Assembly (NCBI RefSeq): GCF_900111825.1
Contig: NZ_FOJM01000006.1
Coordinates: forward strand, 1-64,000
Direction: 5' to 3'
DNA from: Pedobacter suwonensis
GTDB taxonomy: Bacteria > Bacteroidota > Bacteroidia > Sphingobacteriales > Sphingobacteriaceae
DNA: 64,000 bases
Each line of letters begins with the position of its first letter. Within the stretch, counting starts at the first letter, position 1. The notes below the pieces were generated by a model. The model did not search any database. It worked only from the letters and a program-made list of their open reading frames with translations, and had not been told where the DNA came from. Position numbers and translations under genes: made by a program. This document shows, in pieces, positions 26,274 through 35,200 of this stretch.

Positions 26274-27149
26274 ATGAAAAAAATCCTGGTACCCGTTGAT
26301 TTCTCTCCAACAGCAGAGAATGCAGCAAATTATGCAACTGACCTGGCCTACAATATTGGGGCAAGGTTAGAACTAATCCATGTTTTTCAGCTTCCTATCG
26401 TACCACCCTTAGCAGCGTCGATGGTTTGGCCATCTGAAGAATACAGCCATATGGAAGACGATGCTAAAAAAGCCCTGGAGAAATTGCTTCATAAGATCGA
26501 AAAGAGGTACGAAGCTGCCTACAAGGATTACAGCCTTAAACCAGAAGTGTCTTCGAAACTGGTTTATGGCGAAGTGGATGATGAGGTTGGTAAGCATTTT
26601 ACTGAATGTAAAATGAATCTCATTGTAATCGGCTTGAATAGTGCAAGTAAGCTCTCCAAAATTCTGGTCGGTAGTAATGCCAGAAAAATGATTGAGCGCG
26701 AAATACCGATTTTGCTCATACCTGGTGGTTATCAGTTTAAAAAACTAAAAAAAATTGCCTTCGCTACCGATTTCAGTCATACCGATATCCCCGTTTTATG
26801 TTCACTTGCCGAATTTGCAAAACCTTTTAATGCTGATATACTCATTATGCATACCGGTCATCCAGCATCGGAACCGGCAGGTTACAAACAGAAAACCGAA
26901 GATTTTTTAAATCGGGTAGCCGATAGGGTCAACTACAAAAATATCTATCACAGGCATGTAAACAGCGAGCGGGTTAAAGATGGCCTGGACTGGATCGTGG
27001 AAAATGGTCAGATCGATATGCTCGTGATGGTACATCGGAAACAAGGATTTTTTTATCGCTTGTTCAATGGTAGCTATACATTAACCATGTCTGATCATAT
27101 TCAGATCCCGCTCCTGGTTTTACCACCCGAACACCGCATTCCGATGTAA
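26274..27149 (+). CDS. tandem universal stress protein (UspA family)
   Basis: A 291-residue cytoplasmic protein with two Usp domains (about 1-148 and 158-285). Domain 1 starts KKILVPVDFSPTAENA and includes IVIGLNSASKLSKILVGSNA, a variant of the ATP-binding G-2x-G-9x-G pattern. Domain 2 starts KKIAFATDFSHTD and is more degenerate (VMVHRKQGFFYRLFNGS). Tandem Usps of this size are common in Bacteroidota. It is the first gene of a likely three-gene operon with alcohol dehydrogenase and a PNPOx-like protein. Confidence 0.9.
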   Translation: MKKILVPVDFSPTAENAANYATDLAYNIGARLELIHVFQLPIVPPLAASMVWPSEEYSHMEDDAKKALEKLLHKIEKRYEAAYKDYSLKPEVSSKLVYGEVDDEVGKHFTECKMNLIVIGLNSASKLSKILVGSNARKMIEREIPILLIPGGYQFKKLKKIAFATDFSHTDIPVLCSLAEFAKPFNADILIMHTGHPASEPAGYKQKTEDFLNRVADRVNYKNIYHRHVNSERVKDGLDWIVENGQIDMLVMVHRKQGFFYRLFNGSYTLTMSDHIQIPLLVLPPEHRIPM

Positions 27150-27201
27150 AGCCTGTTGATTTCTGAAACTTAATTGTGAAATCTATTCTAAACAAAAAAA
27201 T

Positions 27202-28239
27202 ATGTATCCTAAAACAATGAAAGCCGCGGTTGTCCACCAGTATGGGGGACCGCTGGCCATAGAAGAACTGCCAGTCAGACCGCTCAATCAATACGAGGTT
27301 CTGGTAAAAGTAATTTCATGCGGTGTATGCCATACCGACCTGCACGCCTGTAACGGGGACTGGCCGGTAAAATCGAAAATGCCGTTGGTACCTGGTCACG
27401 AAGCCATCGGTTTGGTAGCCGCAATGGGGCATGATGTTAAAACTGTTAAAGAAGGAGATGTAGTTGGCGTTCCCTGGTTGTACAGTGCCTGTGGTTGTTG
27501 CGAATTTTGCCTAACATGTTGGGAAACATTATGCTACGAACAACAAAATGGCGGTTATAGTGTTGATGGCGGGTTCGCAGAATATGTAATCGCCGATTCC
27601 AGGTACGTTGCCCATTTTCCTTCGCACGTAAATTTTGCAGAAATGGCGCCGATTATCTGTGCAGGGGTTACCGTTTACAAAGGTTTGAAAGAAACTGAGG
27701 TGAAAGCAGGTGAATGGGTTGCTATATCAGGCATTGGCGGATTAGGCCATTTAGGGGTTCAATATGCAAAAGCCATGGGTTTACAGGTTGCTGCGATTGA
27801 TGTTGCTAACGATAAATTGGATATGGCCAGAAAATTAGGTGCCGACATTGTGGTTAATGCACTTGAACAGGACCCAGGGGAATTCCTTAAAAAACAAACA
27901 GGGGGAATGCACGGCGTATTGGTTACTGCAGTATCGCCAATCGCTTTTAGTCAGGGGCTCTCTGCATTGCGGAGAAAAGGTACTTTGTCGCTAAACGGAT
28001 TACCCCCGGGCAGTTTCGATCTTCCCATATTTGATACCGTATTAAACAGGATCACGATCAGGGGTTCTATTGTAGGTACGAGAAAAGATATGCAGGAAGC
28101 TATCGAATTCGCTGTGGATGGCAAGGTAAGGGCGCAGATTAATCATGCAAAACTGGAAGACATCAACGATGTGTTTGAACAGATGAAAATGGGAGAAATA
28201 GAGGGCAGGGTTGTTTTAGATATTTCAGGAGGCCAGTAG
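27202..28239 (+). CDS. adhP: zinc-dependent alcohol dehydrogenase, AdhP type
   Basis: A 345-residue cytoplasmic enzyme that interconverts primary alcohols and aldehydes with NAD(H). Catalytic zinc ligands are visible as Cys40 (SCGVCHTD) and His66/Glu67 (VPGHEAIG). The structural zinc Cys cluster is CGCCEFCLTCWETLC (97-111), and the Rossmann loop is GIGGLGHLGVQYAKAMG. Length and motifs fit AdhP/AdhT-like ethanol dehydrogenases. It sits 52 bp after usp and 30 bp before the PNPOx gene, consistent with a stress or low-oxygen unit. Confidence 0.93.
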   Translation: MYPKTMKAAVVHQYGGPLAIEELPVRPLNQYEVLVKVISCGVCHTDLHACNGDWPVKSKMPLVPGHEAIGLVAAMGHDVKTVKEGDVVGVPWLYSACGCCEFCLTCWETLCYEQQNGGYSVDGGFAEYVIADSRYVAHFPSHVNFAEMAPIICAGVTVYKGLKETEVKAGEWVAISGIGGLGHLGVQYAKAMGLQVAAIDVANDKLDMARKLGADIVVNALEQDPGEFLKKQTGGMHGVLVTAVSPIAFSQGLSALRRKGTLSLNGLPPGSFDLPIFDTVLNRITIRGSIVGTRKDMQEAIEFAVDGKVRAQINHAKLEDINDVFEQMKMGEIEGRVVLDISGGQ

Positions 28240-28269
28240 CAATAATTATTCAACATTAATTTTTCGAAA

Positions 28270-28725
28270 ATGTTAGGGACATTAAAAGAAGAGGATATTG
28301 AAAAACTCCTTAAAGAACAATGTATCGGTCGTTTAGGTTGCCATGTACAGGGGATGACTTATATCGTACCCATTAATTATGTGTATAGCAATGGTAAAGT
28401 TTATGCCCATTCTGCTCCCGGACAAAAAATCAGGATGATGAGAAGCAATCCACAGGTATGCTTCCAGGCTGATCAGATTCGTGATACCTTTAACTGGAAA
28501 AGTGTGGTTTGCTGGGGTAAATTTGAAGAAATCACTGATACTTCAGAAAAACAAAATGTTTTACAGGGGATTATCCATCGGATGATGCCTTTAACCAATA
28601 CACCATCTGAGCTGCCATCGCATGGCACAGGCAAAACAGATGCGCATGATGATGAAATCATCGTGTTTAAAATTGTACTGGACTTAAAAACGGGCAGGTT
28701 TGAGGTTAATGACAGGAGTAATTAA
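28270..28725 (+). CDS. pyridoxamine 5'-phosphate oxidase-like flavoprotein
   Basis: A 151-residue split-barrel protein of the PNPOx-like FMN-binding family. Motifs are RLGCHVQGMTYIVPINYVY (about 17-35), the phosphate-contacting KIRMMRSNPQVCFQ, and SVVCWGKFEEI. These small relatives may bind FMN, haem or F420-type cofactors; genuine PdxH is larger. Its place after usp and adhP suggests a redox-stress role. The exact substrate is unknown. Confidence 0.85.
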   Translation: MLGTLKEEDIEKLLKEQCIGRLGCHVQGMTYIVPINYVYSNGKVYAHSAPGQKIRMMRSNPQVCFQADQIRDTFNWKSVVCWGKFEEITDTSEKQNVLQGIIHRMMPLTNTPSELPSHGTGKTDAHDDEIIVFKIVLDLKTGRFEVNDRSN

Positions 28726-28767
28726 TAAGTTTAATGGGGCAGGATAGCCATTAATTACGAGTTGTTG

Positions 28768-29976
28768 CTAGTTAAGCAGATATTCGTGAGCAGGAATAAC
28801 GCGAATCACCTTACCATTTTTTTCGAATAAATCCTTTTGGGAAATGGTAACCAAAATTCCTTCTTCGATATTAAAGAATTCCAAGGCTTCAATCATACCA
28901 TTAACTTCTCTTTCAAGATTGTCTGGATTTAGTTCATAACATACCTGAATCGCTTGATAAAAAGCCCCGTTTTTAAATGCAATAAAGTCACATTCTCCTT
29001 TTTCTGAAAAATAATAGATTTCTTTATAAATTCGGCGAAGATGCAAAAAGATGAGGTTTTCGAATTTACGTCCGTTGTCCTCGGTAAAAGATCCTGAATT
29101 TACATTGATAAGACCTGTATCAATTGCATATACTTTTCTTGGATTTGCAATTTGTTTTTTTAGAGAGTAACTAAATTTCGGTACAAAATGTAATAAATAG
29201 GAGTATTCCATATGTGATAAATACTCCAGCACAGTACTGGTTGCACCTACTTCAAAAATGTTTTTAAGCTTATTGCCCGATACAGGCTTCCCAACATTTG
29301 AGATTAGGTACTGGGCCAGGCGCTGGAGTGTTCTTATATCTTTTATACTGTAACGCACTGCGATGTCACGGATCAGTATGTCTTCAAAAAGGTGATTTAG
29401 GATATCATCGGTTCTTTCTTTAATATATTCGGGAAAGCCTCCGGTTGTCAAATAGTTAATTAGCGATTCAGTTGAAGGCTTTAGTTTTTGATGAGAGATA
29501 AACTCATGATATGAAAAAGGAAATAACTCTTTAGTAATGTGCCTCCCCGTAAGCTTTGTTCCTAATTCTCTGCTCAACAGTGAGGCATTTGAACCAGTAA
29601 CAACAACCTTAAAACCTTCCTCTAATTTCTGTCGTACATATCTTTCCCATTCAGGTATAATTTGAATTTCATCAAACATTAGAACAGAACGTTTTTGCTC
29701 TCTGATCAACTCATCTAACCTTAGGAAATCCTTGCTTTCAAATTCATATAGTCTGGGATCTTCAAAATTGAGGTATAACGCTCCAGGATATTTACTGTTT
29801 AATAATTGAAATAGTAAAGTGCTTTTTCCGCACCTTCTTATTCCTGATACAATAAGAGCATGGGAAGCTAAATTTGGCAGTAGTGGCAGCGCATCTCTTT
29901 TTAGCCCTGTATCTTTATTTGCTATATTTAGACTTTGCGCCTGGACAATCTGATTAAGGATATTTTGAGGTATCAT
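28768..29976 (-). CDS. AAA ATPase with DUF4143 C-terminal domain
   Basis: A 402-residue P-loop protein. Walker A is GIRRCGKST (45-53), Walker B is SVLMFDEIQIIPEW (about 95-108), and the sensor strand is VVVTGSNASLL. A winged-helix and a DUF4143 domain follow, ending in a degenerate PD-(D/E)XK-like segment (GECDFIAF then AIQVCYEL). It is a lone gene between convergent and divergent neighbours, with a 43-bp palindrome 21 bp upstream of its start. The family's role is not established. Confidence 0.85.
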   Translation of the reverse strand: MIPQNILNQIVQAQSLNIANKDTGLKRDALPLLPNLASHALIVSGIRRCGKSTLLFQLLNSKYPGALYLNFEDPRLYEFESKDFLRLDELIREQKRSVLMFDEIQIIPEWERYVRQKLEEGFKVVVTGSNASLLSRELGTKLTGRHITKELFPFSYHEFISHQKLKPSTESLINYLTTGGFPEYIKERTDDILNHLFEDILIRDIAVRYSIKDIRTLQRLAQYLISNVGKPVSGNKLKNIFEVGATSTVLEYLSHMEYSYLLHFVPKFSYSLKKQIANPRKVYAIDTGLINVNSGSFTEDNGRKFENLIFLHLRRIYKEIYYFSEKGECDFIAFKNGAFYQAIQVCYELNPDNLEREVNGMIEALEFFNIEEGILVTISQKDLFEKNGKVIRVIPAHEYLLN

Positions 29977-29997
29977 AAAAAAAAAGTGTTTGATACA

Positions 29998-30040
29998 AAA
30001 CTACAATAGTTTTGTTTAGTAAACAAAACTATTGTAGTTT
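29998..30040. repeat. 43-bp perfect palindrome upstream of DUF4143 ATPase
   Basis: Two 21-bp arms (29998-30018 and 30020-30040) are perfect reverse complements around the single base G30019. The left arm reads AAACTACAATAGTTTTGTTT plus A. It lies 21 bp upstream of ATG 29976. A perfect cruciform of this size next to a lone ATPase-nuclease gene parallels the hairpin pair upstream of the other such gene at 8957. Confidence 0.9.
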
Positions 30041-30160
30041 ACGACCAAAAGGTATTATGTTGAAATAATCGATCCTAAACATTGCGTACCAAAATTTTTC
30101 TATTTGTTTAAAACTATTTTGGGTATAAGTTAAAAGAGATTGTAAAGACGAGACAAAACG

Positions 30161-30197
30161 AAAAAAGCCTGAAATCTTTCGATTTCAGGCTTTTTTT
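30161..30197 (-). terminator. intrinsic terminator after tRNA-Ser
   Basis: A perfect 10-bp stem GCCTGAAATC/GATTTCAGGC with a TTTC loop is flanked by A-runs and T-runs on both sides, so it can work in both directions. Reading on the minus strand it follows the tRNA by 6 nt. Confidence 0.85.
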
Positions 30198-30203
30198 ATG
30201 ATG

Positions 30204-30288
30204 CGGAGAGCGAGGGATTCGAACCCCCGGACCTGTTACAGTCAACAGTTTTCAAGACTGCCGCATTCGACCACTCTGCCAGCTCTCC
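30204..30288 (-). tRNA. tRNA-Ser (anticodon TGA)
   Basis: On the minus strand the molecule starts GGAGAGC, pairs with GCTCTCC at the 3' end and has discriminator G. The D-loop GAGTGGTCGAAT, anticodon loop CTTGAAA (anticodon TGA, reads UCA), a long variable arm typical of class II tRNAs, and the T-loop GGTTCGAATCC are all present. The 85-nt gene does not encode CCA; the genomic sequence continues CAT. Confidence 0.95.
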
Positions 30289-30461
30289 GCTGCAAAAGTA
30301 GGAATTTGGCGTTAATCTCCAAACCTTTTCCGATCAAATATTTTAATTAATATTTTAAGCCTTGCTAATCATTTAGTTAGAATGCATACAAAAATAAAAA
30401 AGCATACCTAAACGGCCGTTTCATGCCGTTAATCGTCACAATTGGTTACCGTTAACTTTAA

Positions 30462-30908
30462 CTAAACTGCTTCTTTAGGATTAATTTTCTGTCGTTCAAC
30501 AGATAAATATCCATTTCCTTCAATGGCGAAACAGATTAATCCGGCCAGTACAGAAATGGAAATCCAGAATTCAGAATAGGGTTTAAAAATTCCACCAGAT
30601 ATATTGATAAAGAATACGGCACCGATTAATATCGGTAGGTTTATCAGGCAGAATGTGCGGGTGTACGTACCCAGTGTGATGGCCAAACCACCGATAATAT
30701 GTAAAACAATAATAAGGTGCGCCAGCAGGCTGATGCTGATTGCCGTACCAAGAAAAGCACCTCTCATTAAATTACTAAAAGCTTGCATATTGATATAAAA
30801 ATCAATGCCTTTCCACATTAACACGAGGCCCAATAAGATTCTGAAAAAATCAAGCCATTTTGGGTGGTGGTGATCGCCCCAGTTTTCGATTTTCTTAAGC
30901 ATATTCAT
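30462..30908 (-). CDS. DoxX-like integral membrane protein
   Basis: A 148-residue four-helix membrane protein. Hydrophobic segments follow HPKWLDFFRILLGLVLMWKG, a DoxX-like opening. The middle helix contains HLIIVLHIIGGLAITLGTYTR. Functions in this superfamily range from quinone-linked oxidoreductase partners to unknown, so no specific role is assigned. It is monocistronic. Confidence 0.65.
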   Translation of the reverse strand: MNMLKKIENWGDHHHPKWLDFFRILLGLVLMWKGIDFYINMQAFSNLMRGAFLGTAISISLLAHLIIVLHIIGGLAITLGTYTRTFCLINLPILIGAVFFINISGGIFKPYSEFWISISVLAGLICFAIEGNGYLSVERQKINPKEAV

Positions 30909-31178
30909 GACTTATATATTTTGGTTAATACAATTTACGCACAATAAAAGAGAATAACAATAGCTGCCTAAATGTTTGATTTTGAGATGGGAATAGAAGG
31001 AATTGATGTATGAAAAGAAAGATCGTCATTGGGGAGTAACCATCAATTCAGTGTCCTAAAAAAAAAAGGAATGAGGTCCTATATGCACTTTCTGATTTAT
31101 TAGGTTTAAGATTTTGCATCCTGTAAAACTCATTGAGCTAAGGTGTCTAATTCATTCAATAATCCTTTAGGCTTTCTC

Positions 31179-31237
31179 ACCATATAAGAAATATAAGAAC
31201 ACGTAAGCTTATACGGTCCTTAAATGTCTTATATGGT
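31179..31237. repeat. inverted repeat ACCATATAAGA / TCTTATATGGT
   Basis: Perfect 11-bp arms at 31179-31189 and 31227-31237 enclose an A/T-rich centre with partial internal repeats (AAATATAAGAAC, GTCCTTAAATG). The flanks TTCTCACC and TTAAAAAAAT look like those of dispersed intergenic repeats. Confidence 0.6.
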
Positions 31238-31272
31238 TAAAAAAATAACACTGAACATCAGTTTTTACATAA

Positions 31273-31368
31273 ACGTCATTATAAGGTACGAAGCAATCTC
31301 ACAACGATCGCTGCTAGCGTGTGTATTAAAATTGCTTCGTCGGCTGAAAAAGCCCTCTCACTTAAGAT
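31273..31368. repeat. degenerate REP-like element (copy C)
   Basis: The outer arm is eroded (CGTCATTATAAGG), but the inner arms ACGAAGCAATCT and ATTGCTTCGTCGGCTGAAAAAGC match the intact copies at 41773-41873 and 47274-47373. Confidence 0.65.
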
Positions 31369-31393
31369 TCTTCGCGCTTGGTAACCCTTTAAA

Positions 31394-32215
31394 TTACCCT
31401 TTTTTCTTTTCTGCAACCCTGCTGTTCAAATAATCAGTAGGCGACAGGCCAAACTGTTTTGCAAAATTTCTTCCAAAATGTGATTGTGAACTATAACCCA
31501 CCAACTCCGAGATTTCGTAAATTTTCAATAATCCCTCATTTAAAAGTTCCGCAGCTTTTTTCAACCTCGCTAAATTGATCAGTTCATTCGGACTTAAATT
31601 GGAAATGGATTTAATTTTCCGGTAAAGTGTTGGCCGGCTCATGTTCATCTTTTCTGCCAGATGCTCCACGTCAAGATCCTGATTGCTGATGTTCTGGTTA
31701 ATGGTATCTTGTAATTTTTCCAAAAATAGCTCATCTGCCTTAGAATAGGCCATGCTTTTCAGGTGGAGGAGGGGAGAATTGGAGAAATATTCTTTGATCT
31801 TGTTTCTGTTTTTAAGCAGACTGGAAATCTGTACCTGTAAAAACTCGGGTGAAAAAGGCTTTTCTACATAGGCATCGGCACCCAGTTCTAACCCCTCGAT
31901 TTTAGATTGCAACGAATTTTTTGCAGTCAGCAAGATTACAGGGATATGGCTGAACTCCATAGTCGATTTTACTTTGGCACAAAATTCAAAACCGTCCATT
32001 TCGGGCATCATCACATCGCTGACAATGAGTTGGACAATTTCACTTTGTAATATAGCAAAGGCCTCTTTACCGTTTCTGGCTTGTAATACACGATATTTTT
32101 CTTCCAGATCATCCGAAATGAAATCAAGGATATCTTCGTTATCGTCAACCAATAACACCACAGCCCTGTCTTCATCAGTATCTTTAATGGTAAACCCAGT
32201 TACAATTTCTTCCAT
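31394..32215 (-). CDS. response regulator with AraC-type HTH (C-terminal part of a split HTCS)
   Basis: A 273-residue protein. The receiver domain (about 18-135) has acidic pocket DDNED (24-28), phospho-acceptor Asp67 (SDVMMPEMDG) and Lys in EKPFS. The C-terminal AraC HTH (about 165-265) contains VEHLAEKMNMSRPTLYRKI and KIYEISELVGYSSQSHFGRNF. In Bacteroidota hybrid two-component systems these two domains are normally the tail of one polypeptide with the sensor kinase. Here they begin in a different frame, overlapping the kinase stop by 16 bp. It should activate the adjacent PUL. Confidence 0.9.
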   Translation of the reverse strand: MEEIVTGFTIKDTDEDRAVVLLVDDNEDILDFISDDLEEKYRVLQARNGKEAFAILQSEIVQLIVSDVMMPEMDGFEFCAKVKSTMEFSHIPVILLTAKNSLQSKIEGLELGADAYVEKPFSPEFLQVQISSLLKNRNKIKEYFSNSPLLHLKSMAYSKADELFLEKLQDTINQNISNQDLDVEHLAEKMNMSRPTLYRKIKSISNLSPNELINLARLKKAAELLNEGLLKIYEISELVGYSSQSHFGRNFAKQFGLSPTDYLNSRVAEKKKG

Positions 32216-35200
32216 TTTCCGTTCAGGTTAAATTCTATCCGTTGATGGATCGGCAGCGCTAATACAAAGATATTAAATCCATCCTCATTAAAATCCAAAT
32301 AAAGTTCCCCTCTGTGCAGCTGCGCAAGCGATTTTGATATCGATAGGCCTATTCCTGTCCCTGCCTTTACCGCTGTTTCTTTGCCCCTGAAAAAAGGTTC
32401 AAATATCTTGTCCTTAATTTCTATAGGAATCCTGTTCCCATCATTTTTAACCTTCACCATAAACTGACCGCTTTCCGGCAACGATAAGTTGATCTCCACA
32501 GTACTTCTTCCATATTTAAGCGCATTGCTGACCAGATTGCTGATTATTTTATAAAAAGCTTCAATATCGATATAGGCATGGAGGTTTCGCTCCGGTAAAT
32601 GAAGGTTATAAACAATGTTTTGCTGTTCTGCAGCTGGCTGGAACTGTAGAAATATATCTTTTAGAATTTCAGAAATGTCGGCTTTTACGAAGTTTAATGA
32701 AAATTCGCTGGTTTCCGTCTTTCTGAAATTCAATAATTGATTCGTTAACTTGAGCAATCGATCAGTATTCCGGGCCATAATCCGCAAATTCTTTTCTATC
32801 GCAGGTATAGCATTTGCCTGTTTAATCAGTTTCTCCATCGGCCCGATGATCAACGTAAGCGGCGTTCTGATTTCATGAGCAACGTTGGTAAAAAATTCGA
32901 TCTTGGCCTGGTAAATTTCCTTCTGTTTTTCATGCTCAAAAACTTCCATCCGCCTGCTGTTTTTTACTGCAATTTTCCGATGGTAACTTCGTACCAGGAA
33001 GAAAATAATTCCGCCTGTGGCCATCAGGTAAATTAAATAGGCAAGGGGACTGAAGTAAAAAGGAGGATATATTTTAATCAGCAGTTTAGTGTTTTTGGTA
33101 CTCCAACTGTTGCTTCCTTCAACGAGTGCTTTTACCTCAAAAATGTAATTGCCAGGCGCAAGTTTGGTAAAATAAACTTTCCTGTTGGTTTTTAGATATT
33201 CCCAGTTTTTATAAAGCCCCGTCATTTTATAAGCATACTCGGTCATTTCGGGCGATAGGTAGCTTAAAGCCGCAAAATCGATGCTGAAAGAGGATTGATT
33301 ATGATTAAGTTCGACAGTATCGGCATAAACGATGGATTTATTGTAGAGCGGATCTTTCACGTTGGGACCCATTTCTGAACCGTTGATCTGAAATCCGGTC
33401 AAAAATACGGGTGGCGCGTACGTTGAAGTCTTTAAATTGGCTGGATTAAAACTGACCAATCCTTTTACACCACCGAAATAGATTTGACCACTTTCATCCT
33501 GATAGGCAGAACTGTAATTAAACTGATCGGAAAGTAATCCGTTAGCTTTTGAATAGGTTTTACTTAAGCCCGTAGCCGGATCGAAATGGATAAGCCCCCT
33601 GGTACTGCTGATCCAGAACTTGTTTAAGGCATCTTCCTCAATGCGGAACAGGTAATTGCTGGGAAAACCATTTTTTACTCCATAGCGCTTAAACTGATGT
33701 TTCTGCCGGTCGAATCTGCAGAGCCCTCCGCCATCTGTAGTTACCCAAATATGCTTTTGGCTATCTTCAAAAATACTATTTACGGAGTTATGGCTTAAAC
33801 TTTTTGCATCATTTGGGGTATGCCGGTAGTTTACATAACCTGGTTTGGATAAATTAAATTGAAATATACCATCGTTAAAACTGCCCGCCCAAATATTACC
33901 CTGGCTATCTTCTATAACCGAATAATAAAAAATAAAAGGAAGCCCTGCAATAGGGTCAAAATCATCTCTTTTACGGTTGTATCGGTAAATGCCATTAATG
34001 GTCCCGACCAATATTTCGCCCGATCGTGTTTTACAAAAAGTAACGATAAAATTGGTACGCAAAGCGTTTCCTACACCGGCCTGGTAGTGTTTAATTACCT
34101 TTTCTGTTTTCAGGTCTAAAACATCCAATCCATGTTCAAAAGTACCGATCCAGAGTTTGTCGCCATCAACCAGTAAGCCATGGATATTGGAATAAGCAAT
34201 GCTTCCTGGTTTTCCATCTGGCAAAAAATGTTTAAAGATGCCTGTTTTTACATGGAGCTTATTCAGGCCGGCATCTTCCGTCCCGATCCATAAATTACCT
34301 GATCCATCTTTTGTAATTTCCCTTACATCACTTCCGCTGATTGAATTGGCGCCATTTTGCGGAAAGTATTTGGTAAACAATGAAGTATGGCTTGAGTAAT
34401 AATTTACTCCTCCAAAGTAGGTGCCGGCCCAAACACCACCTTCACGGTCGATACAAATGGTATAAACCGCATTATCGCTTAAAGAATAATCGTTATTGTA
34501 CTGCTTTTTGAGGTGGATAATAGCTCCACTCTCGTCATTATAAATGTAAATACCAGATTCTGTGGCAATCCAAAACTCGTGTGGACCTGTCTTTTTTATG
34601 TCTCGGACGAAAATTGGCGTTTTGTCGTCGTTCAACTTCAATATATTTTTTGATGTTAGGGTAACAGGGTTGAAAAGTTTAACTCCTTGATTGGTAGTGC
34701 CGACCAATAAATTTCCGTTTTCAGTTTCTGCAATCCTGGATACCCACCCGTATTCAGCTTTGGCATTTTTTCCATTGATGTTGAACTGCTGAAAATTATT
34801 TTTTTCGGGAATGTACTTTTCCAGCGTTCCCTTTCCGGTACTGATCCATACACTGCCATCTTTTAGAACGGTAACCAGCGAGGCATCAAATGGTGCATTA
34901 TGCGCAAATGCCCGTATTTTCCTGGTATGCTTTTGATATAGATAGATTTTGAATGAAGAAAGGATCCACAGATTTCCCTGCTGATCGCTAGCCAGATCGA
35001 TAATCCGCATCCCTTTAGTCGCCTTAATCATGGCGAAACTTTCCTTTGCAGGATTATATTGGTATACACCATTGTTTGTACCTACCCAAAGGGTCTGTTG
35101 CTGATCGTGGTGGAGCGCATAAATCAGATCGTTGCCCAAACTTCCAGGCTGGTCAGGATCGTGGCGGTAGGTTTTAAAAGCATAACCATCAAACCGGTTC

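Larger units (their letters stand above)
30909..31393. other. gene-free stretch with two repeat families
   Basis: About 485 bp between the DoxX-like gene and the response regulator. It holds an inverted repeat at 31179-31237 and a degenerate REP-like element at 31273-31368, both listed separately. A short frame at 31224-31433 overlaps these repeats and is not considered a gene. Confidence 0.6.

Noticed and set aside
31224..31433. 69-codon frame overlapping the REP-like element
   Set aside because: Most of it consists of degenerate repeat sequence, and its end overlaps the response regulator gene.
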